This document shows positions 63,617-64,000 of a stretch of DNA of 64,000 bases, one piece after another (position 1 is the stretch's first letter; each line of letters starts with the position of its first letter). The stretch comes from an uncultured Fidelibacterota bacterium. Its GTDB lineage: Bacteria; Fidelibacterota; Marinisomatia; Marinisomatales; UBA8229. The notes under the pieces were generated by a model. It was given only the letters and a program-made list of their open reading frames with translations, was not told the origin of the DNA and searched no databases. Location: NCBI GenBank assembly GCA_913041945.1, contig CAJWIT010000001.1, positions 1 to 64,000 on the forward strand. Direction: 5' to 3'. The translations under genes were made by a program, and so were the position numbers.

Positions 63617-63712
63617 CGTTCAAAATACCCCGTCTTAAAATGGTATACCAACTGTGTTTTAAGGGGTTATAGAAAATTCTTTTTTATATATTAAACTCGC
63701 TTTAAATATATC

Positions 63713-64000
63713 CTAACCCCTTTCAATTTTAAAGAGTATAAACTCCAAGAATGATAATTGCAGCACTGTATCTACGTCTGATCCGTACAGCCATAACTGC
63801 ATATCTTCCCCTTTTTTATTCGTTTTGTGGATAATTTCCATCGGTTCTCCCAAAATTTCCTGCACCTGGGGAATGGTCATACCAATTTGAAGGGTCGGGC
63901 GCAAACGCTCTTCTCTTTTTTCTCTCTCATCAGCCATACGTCTATCAATATCCTTTTGGATGCTGATTTCCTCTAACCTGATAACTTTTTCCTTTAAAGC
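63713..64000 (-). CDS. SmpA/OmlA-like hypothetical protein, truncated by window edge
   Basis: IGMTIPQVQEILGEP motif; frame stays open upstream of the listed Met to 64000 (ALKEKVIRLEEISIQKDIDRR-MADERE...). Confidence 0.55.
   Translation of the reverse strand, partial: ALKEKVIRLEEISIQKDIDRRMADEREKREERLRPTLQIGMTIPQVQEILGEPMEIIHKTNKKGEDMQLWLYGSDVDTVLQLSFLEFILFKIERG

Overview
The window is a gene-dense bacterial chromosome segment, mostly minus-strand housekeeping operons. Type IX secretion (T9SS)-type sorting tail, a DUF4835/PorD-like protein and Kdo/Lpt genes suggest a Gram-negative of the FCB group, possibly Marinimicrobia-like; that assignment is inference. Contents include tRNA-Asn, EF-G paralog, manC, sfsA, tgt, radA, a GTP-PEPCK homolog, birA, argF, hslUV, hflKC, rpoN, lptB/lptC, kdsA/B/C, pyrG, cca, recG, valS, rlmD, tandem ALDH genes, deoC, a phosphohexomutase, rpsU, sigma-70, rsmA, tatD, metG, holB and an EnvC-like peptidase. 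The most notable signal is a gene the ORF track shows only as a fragment (10071..10340). Reading through a single in-frame UGA at 10395..10397 restores a full-length BCP/PrxQ-type peroxiredoxin (10071..10526), with the UGA exactly at the peroxidatic Cys (PKASTPG-U-TVQGQGLRDEF). A hairpin suitably placed to be a bacterial SECIS follows it, so this looks like a selenocysteine peroxiredoxin. Secondary points: a shortened AMP-binding homolog lacking its P-loop, an orphan T9SS sorting tail, a coupled 33-aa hydrophobic small ORF, a catalytically truncated ALDH beside a full ALDH and deoC, a peptidase/propeller/beta-barrel fusion, and an EF-G paralog with an altered G4 motif. No CRISPR array, transposase, prophage or rRNA was seen. 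All functional calls are by eye from protein motifs; no searches were run.
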